A stretch of DNA of 64,000 nucleotides from Rattus norvegicus (Eukaryota > Chordata > Mammalia > Rodentia > Muridae). The stretch is from NCBI RefSeq assembly GCF_036323735.1, contig NC_086036.1, positions 42,345,550 to 42,409,549 on the forward strand, read 5' to 3'. Every line of letters starts with the position of its first letter. The stretch's first letter is position 1. Shown here piece by piece: positions 1-11,767 of this stretch. The translations under genes were made by a program, and so were the position numbers. The notes under the pieces were generated by a model. It did no database searches. It saw only the letters and a list, made by a program, of their open reading frames with translations, and was not told where the DNA came from.

Positions 1-370
1 GCGAAGAATTTGCATTTCAATAATAATGTGATAATGCCAAGCTATTCACAACATTTCGAAGGCTTCTCTTCCACAGCTGGTGTGCTGGTGAGATCTGCTG
101 AAGGCCTGGATGTGGCTGTTTTCTCACAGCAAATGTTGTCCTCTTTATTCTTGGGCAATAGTAACAGGGCTTGTGTTCTAGGCCCAGTAAAATGTGTCAC
201 AAAAAAGCTCCACCCTCTGAGATATCCCTGGAGAATTAATTAATCAGCATATTCAAGATGTTCAACTTCCCCTCATCACAAATGAGAGGAAACACCTTGT
301 ATATAAATGTTGATTTTTTTTTTTAATAGAAATGTCCCTGGGTTATGTGCATCTCTTAAAAAGGTATCTA
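1..370. other. Unique sequence, nothing recognised
   Basis: I see only a short T-rich run near 314-325. No repeat, exon or regulatory pattern stands out. Confidence 0.4.
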
Positions 371-650
371 GGGCCAGGGCTTGGCCAATAGAAAGCTCTT
401 ACTGTACAAGCCTGAGTAGCTGTGTTTAATCCTGAGTCTATGTAAGCAGCCAGATGTGGTGGCAATCATTGACTGGAGGCTCCTGGGCCAGCTAGCTTGG
501 AGTACAGAGTAGCAGAAGCAGGAGAGACTCTGGCTCAAAACAAAGGGGAAAGAGGGAACCACATCCTTAAAACGGAGGTCTTCTGACCTCAATGTACCTA
601 CACAGCACACATGTGAAGAACTGAGTGCATACACATGCACATACTCTTGG
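371..650 (+). mobile_element. Degenerate B3/RSINE-like SINE
   Basis: The order of motifs matches the long rodent tRNA-derived SINE: a degraded tRNA-like head, then 'cagatgtggtggca', then 'ggccagctagcttggagtac', then 'ctctggctcaaaacaa', and a 'ttctgacctcaatg' end close to the B3 'tcctctgacctcca' tail. It is heavily mutated, so it is old within rodents. The exact subfamily is not certain. Confidence 0.7.
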
Positions 651-1834
651 CTCCCTATGAACTGCCTCCTTTCACTTCCGACATCTCTCCACTGGTCAAA
701 CATGGATCCCACCACAGAACATTGCTGCTGCATGCTGCGGGAGATGGCTCTGGAAACTACCTTGGGTAATCACGATGCTCAAGCACAGTAGAGTGGATAT
801 TACAAATCAATTCAATTTTGGTGATTTCTCATTAAGATGCCTACAGATGGGTAGGTCTAATTATAAAACCCAAGCATTTATAATTCATAAGCACAAATTA
901 TGCTAAACTAGATGGGGCTATATGTCATTAAGGTTTCATATAAGCTACAGAATGATTGTTCAGACTGAAATTTAATTCTTAAGTTGGCATTTATATATTA
1001 TATCTAACTTTTATTAGGCGCTCCAGTTAAAAGTTGAATGTAAATAGCACATTAACATTTATAATTCAATTTCTTCATCTCTGTAAAATTTGATCATGTA
1101 AAACTCATGACACAGAAAAAGTCTTCTAACCAAGAGTTAGACCCTGTTTCCTCCAGAGTTTTCAAAGTTCCCCAAGCATTATGCTTAGCACTCACTAAAA
1201 GTGCTTTTAGGCACAGGAAAGGCTGCTTGGTCCACAGCCTCCTGTATATAGCATGCTTTTGTTTGAAAGAATTGGGACATTACCCAAAGTCCTATTTTAT
1301 TCTTTGGAAGAAATAGGAATCCAGCATAGAGCTAGTAAATATCAGAAGATAGAACAGATAAAATCTTGAAAAGGTAGTTGTTCTTCAGACTCAAAGGTTC
1401 CGTGCATGGTTTATAGCATTCTGGTTGTTACTCTCTTTACATGGCCATTCCGGTGAGGAGGCAGGATCATTCTATCACACTGAGAACCCAGTGTGGTTTT
1501 CCTTGCCTAGTAATTTATGAAGCACATGCGTGCAACCCTATTGTGCAAAATGTTCCACCTAAATACAGTTACCACCCCATCCCGCAACACTGGTGATCAT
1601 CAAACTTGCTCCCAATCCACTTGCTGTTTGATTGACACCCACACAGAAGGCACCAAATAGTTGTTTTGTTTTTTTTTTCTAAAAATTGCATTGCAATATT
1701 TTGTTTAATTGGACCAAGTGGTAGCCACGATCTTTTTACCATCAAGAGGGCAATGAACTAAATTTACTGAAATCCTTTTAGAAACAGAAAAAAGCTTTGA
1801 TCTTTTTCCCCATTACTCTCCCCCTCCATCTCTA
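651..1834. other. Unique AT-rich sequence
   Basis: No repeat family or coding frame is recognised. The stretch from about 840 to 1100 is AT-rich and contains 'taattataaa' and 'ttataattca' motifs, but there is no clustering strong enough to call an enhancer. Confidence 0.35.
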
Positions 1835-1960
1835 TATAAATGCATATATATGCATGTACATGTGCATGCATCTGAACATGGATGTGTGCATGTGTGTGCA
1901 CATTGCATGTGTGTGTGCATGTGAACCTATGCTTGTGTGTATATGTCCACATATGCAAAC
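1835..1960. repeat. Imperfect (TG/CA)n-rich low-complexity tract
   Basis: The sequence is mainly alternating purine-pyrimidine (TGCATATATA, TGTGCATGCA, GTGTGTGTGC) with interruptions. It looks like a decayed dinucleotide microsatellite. The frames on both strands here are made of Cys, Val, His and Thr and are not genes. Confidence 0.75.
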
Positions 1961-2879
1961 GAACACGTGCAGAGTACTGCAAAATGAGCACGAACACTTT
2001 CTTACCCTGCTTCACTCCTCCCCCAAATCAAGGGTCTAGAGTTCTGAATTTACAAAAGCATGCTTTCTTTGCTTCTGAGAGATACATGAGGGGGTGGTGA
2101 AACATGGCCACTCAGTAATTGCAACCTATGTGGAAAAGAGGCAGACCACATGATCAAAAACTGATGTGACACTTAAAAGTGTTTCTCCACAAGGAATCTG
2201 GGTGCCCAGAAGCCTGGTGAAGCCAGTAGCAATTACGGCCATGTCAACCTTTCCATTTACTTCACATTATTGGTCTCTAAAATCAATCATTCAGTGTGGT
2301 TGGGTAAGGGAAGTGTCTTTAGAATAGGCGTGTGCATTCAAAATGCTTGTTGATCTTGCGCAGGCATTTTGGCAAGTGAGGTCTGGGGAAATTTAGAATG
2401 GCTGCTTTGAAGCTCACTTTGAAATAAAAACTAGTCATTTTCTAGGTTTTTTTTTCTTAAATGACTAATTTTCTAGATTAGTCCCCATTTGTAATGATTT
2501 CAAAGCTTGCTTCTTCTGTGTCTCCTGGATTTTCACTTGCTGCTTTGCATGCCCAGAATTCAGCCCAATTTGTTTCTTTCAGTGTAAGATTTCATTTTCT
2601 ATGTTTTAATCTACAAAGGAATCAAACTGCTTGGGTTGGACACATAGGAGTTCCAGAAAGTCCACTTGAGAAACAGGAACTAAGACTTTGAAAAGCATAT
2701 AAACATGTGTGACACAGGGCCAAACTGGGCAAGGACCGCCAGTTGTGGCCTACCTCACACAGGAGGCACAGCACCACAGCCTGTCTCCCTTCCACAGCAT
2801 TGCCTCCCTCCAAATGTCTTCTTGAGGTAGCCACACTCAACTAGAGAACTTTCCCTAATCAGCAGCCCGGAGGCAAAAT
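1961..2879. other. Unique sequence, nothing recognised
   Basis: No interspersed repeat or gene feature is recognised. A T-run at about 2445-2456 is the only simple sequence. Confidence 0.35.
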
Positions 2880-3330
2880 ATTAAAATAACAAACACATGA
2901 AAATGTTAATCTGCTGGAGAGCTGATGTGGTCAGGAGGCCCGCTGGTCCAAGGTTATCCCTTTGTTGTAAAAGACAACAAAATGGCCTCAAACGCCTCAG
3001 CAAATGTTAGACTTAAAAATGGTGAGGATTAAACTTGAAGTAAGGGTCAAACCTTTATATTGCAAAGCTAAACACAAGGCGTGGCCCTAATGATGTCATT
3101 GCACTTACTTAGCAACCGGCAGTGCCCAAACCAAGCTAGAAGAAGGTGACATTGTCAGCAAAGTCAGGGATACCTTTGTTTACCTCCACACTTAGGAATA
3201 GCCCTTGATGAGGAGGTCCCCTTTGCCTCCTTTCGGGAGGATGAAGGTGACATCAGCCTTTGGACTGTAATCTTTTTCACTGAGGAATTCTTTCAAGACT
3301 GAGGAAGAGGCAAATCCTGGAGTAAATACC
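2880..3330. promoter_or_regulatory. Candidate regulatory element with SOX- and FOX-like sites
   Basis: Repeat-free block. It contains a perfect inverted repeat at 2961-2981 with arms TTTGTTGT and ACAACAAA around a 5-nt spacer, which is the head-to-head arrangement of two SOX HMG-box sites. It also has 'tgtttac' (forkhead core) at 3177-3183 and 'gatgtcattgc' near 3092. That these sites function is inference. Cross-species conservation was not tested. Confidence 0.3.
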
Positions 3331-5241
3331 AGCTGGACGTACACATAACAAGGTCCAGGGAGAGACTCTCAGGAGTTGCCGCTTTTAATCTAGCGCTGAA
3401 TTACAGCAGAAGCAGCTTGCAGCTCTTCCAGAGCACCCGCTGCCAAAATAACTGCAAGGCTTGCAAGCCCTGGTGCCTCAAATCTTTCCCAAGACACCCC
3501 AATACTAGCTGAGGCGCTGAAACTATGGCAACCGAATAAGAAAGCAGCCTCCATGATTAATAGATGAAGATCCCCGCGATGGTGTCTAGCTGGGACCATC
3601 ATTCATCGTATGAACAGAATTAGCACAGATTCCATCTCGAAAGCCATTAACAAGAATTCTTTCAAAAAAAAAAAAAAAAACGCAGCCATTCCACTACAAG
3701 CGCGAGTTTCAAAGGCTCTGGGTGATTTCCTTTCTATTGCTCATGCACTATGCAGGGATGAGACTCTGCCTAGTGACTCAGATACTCACTTGTTTTTACA
3801 ATAGTGAGGTGAATGCAGGAGAGAAGAGTTTCCCATCTGGGTACCTGGGGCCCTAGAATAAATGCATTCAAACCCCCAAATATGTGAATGAAGTCACATG
3901 CTTCTCAGAGTGAGGCAGGGGAAGGGCAGGGACTGGGTCACCTGAGGGTGTTTGCAGAATGTGACTGTCATGAAGTATTCCATTCTGGGGACAGGAGTAT
4001 GCCCCCATACTGGGTCTGTTGGTGTTCACTTGGCTATCTGACTCTAGGGCATTAAAAGTCTGGGAAAGGGGAAGGCAGTACTGCCGATACCATAATGCCA
4101 ATGAGAAGATGACTACTTTCCATATGGGAAAAGTACCCAAAGGGAGAAGGAAAGGAGGACCCATCACAGACTCCTCATCTGTAGAACTACCACACAGCAT
4201 CACACAGTAATTAAGAGATCTTTTGCCTCTTCTCTGGTCCATACAATGATTTTTCTTGTAGAGCGATGCTTTTATTGTATAAAATGCCAGTTCCTGTCCT
4301 AGTCTATCTAGGCATCAAATCAAGTCATGGCAGAAGGTTGGCCAAGGAGGAATTGGAAACCACCGAGAAGCACACCTTGCCATGTTAAAGGAAGTTCCAA
4401 GTCTAAAGGTGGTACCTATGTGGAAATATCTATTGCTAATCACCCTTCCAAAGTAGTAGCTATCTCGTCTGCTGCCTGGAAAGAGCTAGCCCATCCCTCT
4501 TTGGGGCATGTTAATTATTGTCTTGTTTCACTCTTCCCACACCCTCTCCACTTACACCACTTGAGAAGCCTCCTTATCCCCAGAGCTGAAAATAATTGTA
4601 ATTCTCAGGGATGGAGGGGGTCCTGGATGACACAGACAGGTAGCATCCTCAGGGAACTGTGGTGATAGTATCAGTTTATTTATCCTTCTGTTGTGTCTTA
4701 GAAATTAGATTTTCTTTTTTCCTCACTGATAAGTCTTGTCCCTTGACTCTCAGATTTGGTGGGAGGGAATCAATCAGTCCAGTAAGTTCTGGGCTCTGCT
4801 CCAGGTGGCCCACCACTTCCTACTTGTACTGGAGGAAGCTTGGAGACCCTCCTCTTCCCAAACTCATTCCAAGTGTGGTCAGGGAAGATCCACCCGGTCC
4901 CCAACGTTGCTATTGTTTTAGCTGTACAGTGCTGTGATGTTTCGCTTGTGCTTCCCTTCTCATGTTTTGGGTGTGATATCCCTAGAAAAGGATCATAGCC
5001 CCTCCTCCTCTGAGAAAAACTGTTCACACGCTTCGAAGCTCATAACACTGTGGCTGGCTCATGGGTGATTGTTCCTTTGGGGTCCAAGGGTTGTTTCCTT
5101 TGTATCCTCTCTCTGTATTGCAGATCCGCCACCACTTCCTTCTGTTCTCTGCCCCCACAGAGCAGAATCAGTGTTTCTGAAACCAATTCCCAGGCCATTT
5201 TCCATGACTATAGTTACCCACATAAAAGTAAGCCTTTGTGT
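3331..5241. other. Unique sequence with one poly(A) run
   Basis: A run of 17 A lies at about 3665-3681. No AATAAA or pseudogene body is visible upstream, so it is treated as simple sequence. The rest is unique. Several short open frames here (for example 3868-4242 on - and 4327-4665 on +) resemble no family I know. Confidence 0.35.
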
Positions 5242-5390
5242 TGAATGAGCGCTTTCGTGTGCCAGGCATTGTGCTATTTGCAGGTGTTAGCCTGCCTAGT
5301 CCTTAGCCTCTACAAACTCTTACACTCTCAGGGTTTACAAACGGAAACCGAGACAGAAGGAATAATGTCAGCCGATTTGTAATTACCAAA
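5242..5390 (-). mobile_element. MIR SINE fragment
   Basis: 'gtgccaggcattgtgcta' followed by a degraded 'gaaaccgagacagaagg' is the reverse complement of the MIR core and its 'cctcagtttcctcatctg' region. MIR is a mammal-wide ancient SINE, consistent with this divergence. Confidence 0.82.
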
Positions 5391-5396
5391 CACAGA

Positions 5397-5410
5397 TACG
5401 CACATGTGTG

Positions 5411-5450
<40 letters not shown>

Positions 5451-5455
5451 CGTGT
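5397..5455. repeat. (CA/TG)n-(CG)n alternating tract, Z-DNA-prone
   Basis: Every base from 5397 to 5455 alternates pyrimidine and purine. The tract runs through TG repeats into a continuous CG run at about 5442-5452. Such alternation, especially with CpG, is the classical Z-DNA-forming sequence. Confidence 0.9.
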
Positions 5456-6641
5456 TAATTTTGACCTTCTGGACCTGTCCACTGCAGTGGACTGAACTTC
5501 CCCAACTGCAATGAATTTGCCCTTGTTACTGCAAATATGGAAACTTCCTTCAGAACTCTTAGTTCACCCTGACATATCTGTTCTACATTAATGGCTGCAT
5601 TGACATTGATTGCAGAAGAATTCTGTCCCTATTTTTTTTTCTTCTATAACGTCTGGCAGACTGCCACTCTCATGACCTTGCTCCCAGTAATGGTCATATT
5701 GAAAGCAATCCTTACTTGATGCAGCTGACATTCTGATTGATACAGCTACCATCCATACTGCAGTAGCATGCTAGAAATGGGCTGTGTGTTTTCTATGGGT
5801 CTCAGGAAATTGTTAATTTTCATAATGTGGTTTATATTCAGGCCAAGCCAACAGTACACAATACTCATCTGATGATCCAAAAGACAATGTATAGCCTGCC
5901 TTATACCAGGGTCTGAGACAAAAAGACTAGACATCAAACTTTTCAAACTGCCAGTTATTTTATGAGATATAGTCACGTTTCATATTATTTCATATCATCC
6001 TATCTGTGGCCCTTCAAGGTGAAGAATGGGCTTACAATTCCTAGAACTCAGTTAACATAATGCAGCTTCAGGGAAGTAGCATGTCTCATCCAAGAAAGTA
6101 AGAGCCTGGAGAGCCAGTCTTCCAGGTCTGTGTTCTCTAACAGCTGTTCTGGCACAGGGCAAAGACGAAGGTTAACAGGCATATTACATTTTCCCCCGAA
6201 CCAGAAAAAATTATTGGGGGGAAGAAAACAGTTCAGTAGTCAGTGATTGGAATGCCGAGCAAATGAGACGAGAGTCAAAAGCTCAGTCCCCAAGTGCTGG
6301 CTGGCTACTTCTTAGCTCCATTTCTTGGCAAGCTGATTTTTCCCTAGTTCAGACCTTCTCCAGCTACAACCAGGTGTCTAACAGATGTGTACTCTTGGCC
6401 CTAAAAGGGGGCTGGGTGAGCCTGTGGGAATGAAAAGACTCCAATCCATTATCAAGACTGGAAAAACAACACACTGTGAATAGTCCACTAACAGGAGATG
6501 AGAAACCGTGTCTGTGTACAAGGAAGCCAGCAGATGAACACTCATGCCTGCAGGAAGGAAGCATCTCATTTGAGACAGAAGAAAAACAAGGCTGAAAAAG
6601 AGGTAATACTAGGCTCCTTATCTACAAAAAGATGGCCTCTT
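5456..6641. other. Unique sequence, nothing recognised
   Basis: No repeat family, RNA gene or convincing coding frame is recognised. Confidence 0.35.
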
Positions 6642-6818
6642 GGGCTGGAGAAATGGCTCATTGGTAAAGACCACTGATTGCTCTTCCAGGGGTCCAGAGT
6701 TCAATTCCCAGCAACCACATGGTGGCTCACAACCACCTGTAATGGGATCTGATGCCCTCTTCTGGTGTGTGTGAAGACTCATACATATAAAACTAAATAC
6801 ATCTTTAAAAAGAAAAAG
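6642..6818 (+). mobile_element. B2 SINE
   Basis: Full B2 body from 'gggctggagaaatggctca' through 'ccagcaaccacatggtggct' and 'gccctcttctggtgtgtgtg' to an A-rich end. It is flanked by a near-perfect target-site duplication: 'aaaaagatggcctctt' at 6626-6641 and 'aaaaagatgccttctt' at 6813-6828. B2 derives from a tRNA and is mobilised by L1. Confidence 0.95.
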
Positions 6819-7017
6819 ATGCCTTCTTTATTCATGCAACAAACACAGCATGGAAGGCCTGTGGTGGAGCAGGCAGGATTTTCTTTGTTCAGGGGATGGG
6901 GATAATAAACTGTAAAGATACCACTCACCCTCTTGGTATTGTATTCTGGAAGATGAGGGTAGGAAGTCAGAAGTCAAATAAATCAGATGCACGGAAAGGC
7001 TTTGCTAAGAAAGTGGT

Positions 7018-7203
7018 ATCTGAGCTGATGGCTCAGCGGTTAAGAACACCGACTGCTCTTCCAGAGGTCCTGAGTTCAATTCCCAGCAACCACGTGGTGG
7101 CTCACAACCATCTGTAATGGGATCTGGTGCCCTCTTCTGGTGTCCGATGACAGCTACTGTGTATCATACATAAAATAAATAAATCTTAAAAAAAAAAAAA
7201 AAG
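7018..7203 (+). mobile_element. B2 SINE
   Basis: Nearly complete B2: 'gatggctcagcggttaaga', 'agcaaccacgtggtggctc', 'ctcttctggtgtccgatga', then 'aaataaataaatctt' and an A tail at 7189-7203. The first few consensus bases are degraded. Confidence 0.95.
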
Positions 7204-8379
7204 ATCCCCATAAAAGACTTCTAGGGCTGCATGCCTGCAGGTGCAGGTAAACTCAAAGAGCAGTGAAAACCAGGGAGAGGGCAGAGCGCAGATCCTGTGC
7301 CAGAGGAAGAACTTAAGCTTTTAGTAGGGAAAGACAGGCTGGCTGAGCTGGCCTAGGAATTTCTTTACTTTTAATTATTGCTGTGTTTTAGCTGCTGTGT
7401 TGAGAAGTTGGTAGGAGCCAAAAGCAGAAGCTGGACAACTAACTGGGATGCTGGGTAGCCCAGCAGAGGAGGACTATGTGAGGCCAGGGAGTTGTAGACA
7501 GGGACAGTGCGTTTGTGTCCTGAGGGTGGAGTATACCACTGCAACTAGCCTGTGGGATAAAAGAAGCAGGGGTTGAGCGTAGGCTCTGGGACATGAGCAG
7601 TTCTCGGAATTACCACCGTGGAGGTGATGGAAAAAGCTAATTTGGGTAGAATGAGCTAGAATAATGCTTTCTGAACATGTTAGATTTGAGGTATGTATAA
7701 GGTCCAAGAAGAGCTACCTACTCAGTGTGCCCGGCTAGTTACTCTCCTGTCAGGGAGAAGTCTGGGAGAAGATGTCATGTTACATAGGTATTGGTGTGCT
7801 GGCAGTGTACTACGATTCTCCATGACTGCAATTACAATTACTCTAATAAAAATGTTTTGCAAGAGCTTGCCTGTTTCACCAAGCGAGATGCCCTTGAGTG
7901 TATACCACTCTGTAATAGTCCCATGCTAAGTAGCCCTGAACTCGCTTCTCCCTTGAGGTTTGTGGGTCTGACATCTTATTTGCCCATTTCAAAGGGATTA
8001 AATGCCTCCCTCCCTTCCCTACCTTACCATATCCCCAAGAGGCAGCCATGTGGTTGCCAGAGAGAATAGCTTGGTTGCTCTTGCAGTACATTTTAAGGCA
8101 AACGAGAAAAGCCTTCACTCTGAAATAAAAATATCTCAGAGCTCTTTGGCTCCAGAATACCCTAGGAGAAGAGGCATGGCTAGGGGAGGGCCCAGCGGGA
8201 TGCTCCAAGGCTCCACCTTCCCCTGGCACAAACCTAGGTGCTATAACACAAGGTTCTTAATAACTAGAGCAAAGAACATCCAGGCTGGGCGGAGGACAAG
8301 AAACTGTCTTAACCGGAGGGAGGGTGTGGTGAGGAGGGGCAGTGTAGACATAGACTTGATGTGGAGGGAAATGGCAGGT
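7204..8379. other. Unique sequence, nothing recognised
   Basis: No repeat or gene is recognised. Opposed open frames overlap at about 7790-8385 but share no family features and are probably chance. Confidence 0.35.
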
Positions 8380-9110
8380 GCCTAATTACAGCATTTTAAT
8401 TAGTTTGGCTTGTTCTCTGATTCCCTTTGTGTAAACAAATCATATGGAATTGCATACCAGCTCTCAAAGCTAGTTCTAAAATGTTCTTTCAACCCATCCA
8501 TGCCCCTTACACTAGTCTGTAAAGAACTAGCCTAAGTTTGTATGGGTCGAATACAAACTTCCTTATGCAAAAAAGTACACCCTCCCCATTTTGTATGTAA
8601 GTGCAATCGCCCATTCGAAGCATAGGTGCTTACTGTAAATTTAGTACAAATTCTTAAAACCGGGCTGCTTTATTTTTATTCAGTGGCAACAGCCTGGGTA
8701 ACTCTTGCCATCCATCCTTAACACAGCTTCACTGGTGCAGTGTCACACGCCTCCTTGAAATGCGAACGTTCTCCCTTTTAAAAGGAGAGCAAAAAGCACT
8801 AGTAGATGTGGAAAGAACCCTGAGAGTTGTGTATCTGTGGACAAAGAGTATCCCTTATTATCACTGTGGAATAACCACTCACTTGAAAGCACTGGCTGTT
8901 TTCGTGACAGGAAACATAAAAACCTGCCTGCTCTACAAGAACATAGTGAGCCATGCCTGACAACTCATTCATCCGTTTGTTCATTCATCATTTTCCTGAG
9001 TGTTCCACACAAGGTCATATGTATTTTCCCCCTATTTAAATGTAGGCATTGTATCTAACACATACTCTTCAGGTGATTCCAAAGGTAATGACTTAGGACG
9101 ACTGTGAAAC
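8380..9110. promoter_or_regulatory. Candidate AT-rich conserved-type block
   Basis: Repeat-free sequence with homeodomain-type motifs ('cctaattacag', 'ttttaattag' near 8382-8402) and a forkhead-like 'tgtaaacaaat' near 8431. Motif content alone is weak evidence. Confidence 0.2.
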
Positions 9111-9942
9111 ATTATGCAGACTGCATGTATTCTTGGGGATGTGGCAATTGCTAAGTGGTCACAGCTGTAAAAGGTAACGCATGAGGGAGACTATCACTCC
9201 CAACGGCAGTAAACGAGAACTATAAATAGAATACTTCTTTGCATCAAGATGAATCTAAAGAATCCTAACAAAAACCAAGGTCTCAAATCTGTTGCACCTC
9301 TTCCCCTTGCTTAGATTAGCCTTCATTCAAGAATGAAGCCAAAGTCTGGGTTACTGAAGATTCCAAGAGTTACTATGTAAACAGAAATGGGTAACCCTAA
9401 TACAAACAGCTAAGGCAATTAAGTTTTAACAGACAGTTTAGGTTGAGAGAGGGAGACACAGATCTGCCACTGTATTTAAGGTTAGGTTAATAATTACCTT
9501 TGGTGCCTGGAGTAGTTTAATAAAAGTTTATTGTGGAAGACTAAACGTGGAGTTTATAAACCATACAAAACGCTTGCTATCTTGACTTCTGGTAGCTGTT
9601 CGGGTAAGGAGCAAAAAAAAGTCTGGTATTTCATTCAAAAAAAAAAAAAAAATCCAGTACAGGAGTCTCTACAGGGGGTGGGGTGGGGATGGAGCTAAAT
9701 AAAGAATTAATGTATCTGAAACCACTAACTCCTGCCATCACAGTAGCAGATGGTGGATTTGACGCCAAAATATAAGTCCGCCAGGGGAAGGAAGGCCCAA
9801 ATCACCAGGATTAAGAATAAACATGGCAAAAACCTCCTTACTCAAAAAAAGCATGAAAACCAGAGGTGAGGAGTCCTTAAACGATAGCCTTTTCTGAGAC
9901 TACAACGGAATTAAATTGCAAGAAAAGTTATGAATACTCTGT

Positions 9943-9943
<1 letters not shown>
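9111..9943. other. Unique sequence with poly(A) run
   Basis: An A-run lies at about 9638-9652. No other repeat or gene feature is recognised. Confidence 0.35.

Positions 9944-9979
<36 letters not shown>
9944..9979. repeat. (TG)n microsatellite
   Basis: Uninterrupted GT/TG run after 'ctctgtgg'. It lies just upstream of the CpG-rich region. Confidence 0.95.
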
Positions 9980-9981
<2 letters not shown>

Positions 9982-10171
9982 AGGTTTCAACCTATTTTAA
10001 GCCTTTCAAGGATTCCATTCAGTAGTAACTCGATTTTCATCCAGAGTAAACAGGGACAGATCCCTCTGTGGCTTTGCTTGGTCACCACACTCAAGGCAGC
10101 CACAATTGCTCTGCACCGACTGTGGCGGAATGGCCGGCAGGACTGCCCACTTCTCCACAGGCTGGAGGCCA

Positions 10172-10206
10172 GCCCTGGAAACGCTTGCCCTGGAAACGCT
10201 TGCCCA
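10172..10206. repeat. 15-bp tandem duplication
   Basis: 'ccctggaaacgcttg' occurs twice back to back inside the CpG-rich flank. Each copy carries one CpG. Confidence 0.9.
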
Positions 10207-11158
10207 GGCTAGGAGGACAGCGCCTCCAATCGTTCCTCTTTCTTCCACTTCACAAACACCTGGCCCTGTGCGAGCGGCAATGCTTTGCGCCTGGCGCAGG
10301 GGGTTCGGGATGCTGCGCTTGGAGCCAGAAACTCGTGAGCCAGCGAGCTAGAGCCAGTGTCCACACGCGCCCTCACAGTAGCTTCTGTCCGCCACTTGTG
10401 GTCACACTAACATCGTGAATTTAATACGTCCCAACACCGCTCCCCCACCCCCCACCCCCGCCACGGCCCTTCTCCAGTTGCTGGAGAACCTGGTCCAGCA
10501 AGTGCGGCGGGCCAGGAGGTACCATCCTCCCTCCAGTGGGCAGGCGTCTAGCTCCTGCTCACATCCCAGCTGTCCGCTCAGTCGTTCGGGGTCAGAATGA
10601 ACACGCTGAGCCCTCGTCTGGTTGTTTCCAGGAGTCTTAAGCTATCACAGAAACTTTCCAGAAGCGCCTGGTACAGGGGCTCTGCACTGTAAAAGGGAGG
10701 AGGCGCTGGGAAAGGAGCGGCGAGCGAGCGGGAAAAAAATGTCGGGGTCCGGTTTCTCTCCCTGACACACGCAGTACCAGGACAGTAGCCTGGTTCTGTA
10801 CAGCCCGCGGGAGACCTCAGATCCTGCTTCAAACACTGTCTCCCTCCGTGGGGAGCTAAGTAAAACGCGGCAAACGGGGGGAAGTGACACTATCCACCGA
10901 GGGTCGCTAAGAAGGAACTGCCCAGCTTGCTTCAGGCTCCCCACAGCCCCAGAGGCAGAGCTCCAGGACACAGCAAGCAGGACACCCACAATCTGCAGCC
11001 CAGCCGAGCCTACATCAGAGTGGCAAGCCCAGAGCTATCTATCTCTTACCAGGTCTCCCCACCCTTCCCTCTCCCGGGGTTCATCTTTTCTCCAGAGGGA
11101 CCGCACAGGTCTTGGAGGAGGGCGCAGCAGGGGCCAGCCCTAGCTTGGAGAGCTAGTG

Positions 11159-11159
11159 C

Positions 11160-11236
<77 letters not shown>
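11159..11236. repeat. (AG)n microsatellite inside the CpG-rich region
   Basis: About 75 bp of GA repeat with one 'gat' interruption near the start. The open frames across it encode only Arg-Glu or Ser-Leu repeats. Confidence 0.96.
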
Positions 11237-11719
11237 GCAGCTGCGACAAATGGTGCCCTGCTCGAGTGGGAGCTGAGGCAGGGGACAGGACATAGGGCGG
11301 GGGCGCCGCGCGGTAGGAAGACACTGCTCCTAGGCACTTTCTCCTGCAAACAAAGCCCGGAACCTCTGGTGCCAGCAGCGACTGGAGAGTGGATCCCACC
11401 AAGAGACAGGGCGCGCAGATGCTCAGGGCCATTACAAGTTTCACGCACTCAACCAAGCCCAGCCCAGACCCCGCACTGATAACAAAAGATCCTCATCTCC
11501 TCTCCACCGTGTCCGCACAACCATTTCTCCCACATCAGAGCCTAAACCTGTGGCTGGACACAAAAAGCCGAGTACTCCCCAACCCTTTTTATCCCTCGAA
11601 GGCAGAACCCTTTCCCCTTCCCCAGCAATCGCCACCAGGACCAGGCGCTTTAGAGAATCCCACCCTCCAGGGCCGCTCTCCTCCTTACTGGCCCAAGAGT
11701 GAGCTCGTAGACTCGGGTA

Positions 11720-11720
<1 letters not shown>

Positions 11721-11766
<46 letters not shown>
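11721..11766. repeat. (CA)n microsatellite inside the CpG-rich region
   Basis: Uninterrupted AC repeat ending in 'acgcacac', immediately upstream of the CpG cluster at 11.79-12.11 kb. Confidence 0.95.

Positions 11767-11767
<1 letters not shown>

Noticed and set aside
3665..3681. Poly(A) tail of a processed pseudogene
   Set aside because: No AATAAA, no recognisable gene body upstream and no target-site duplication.
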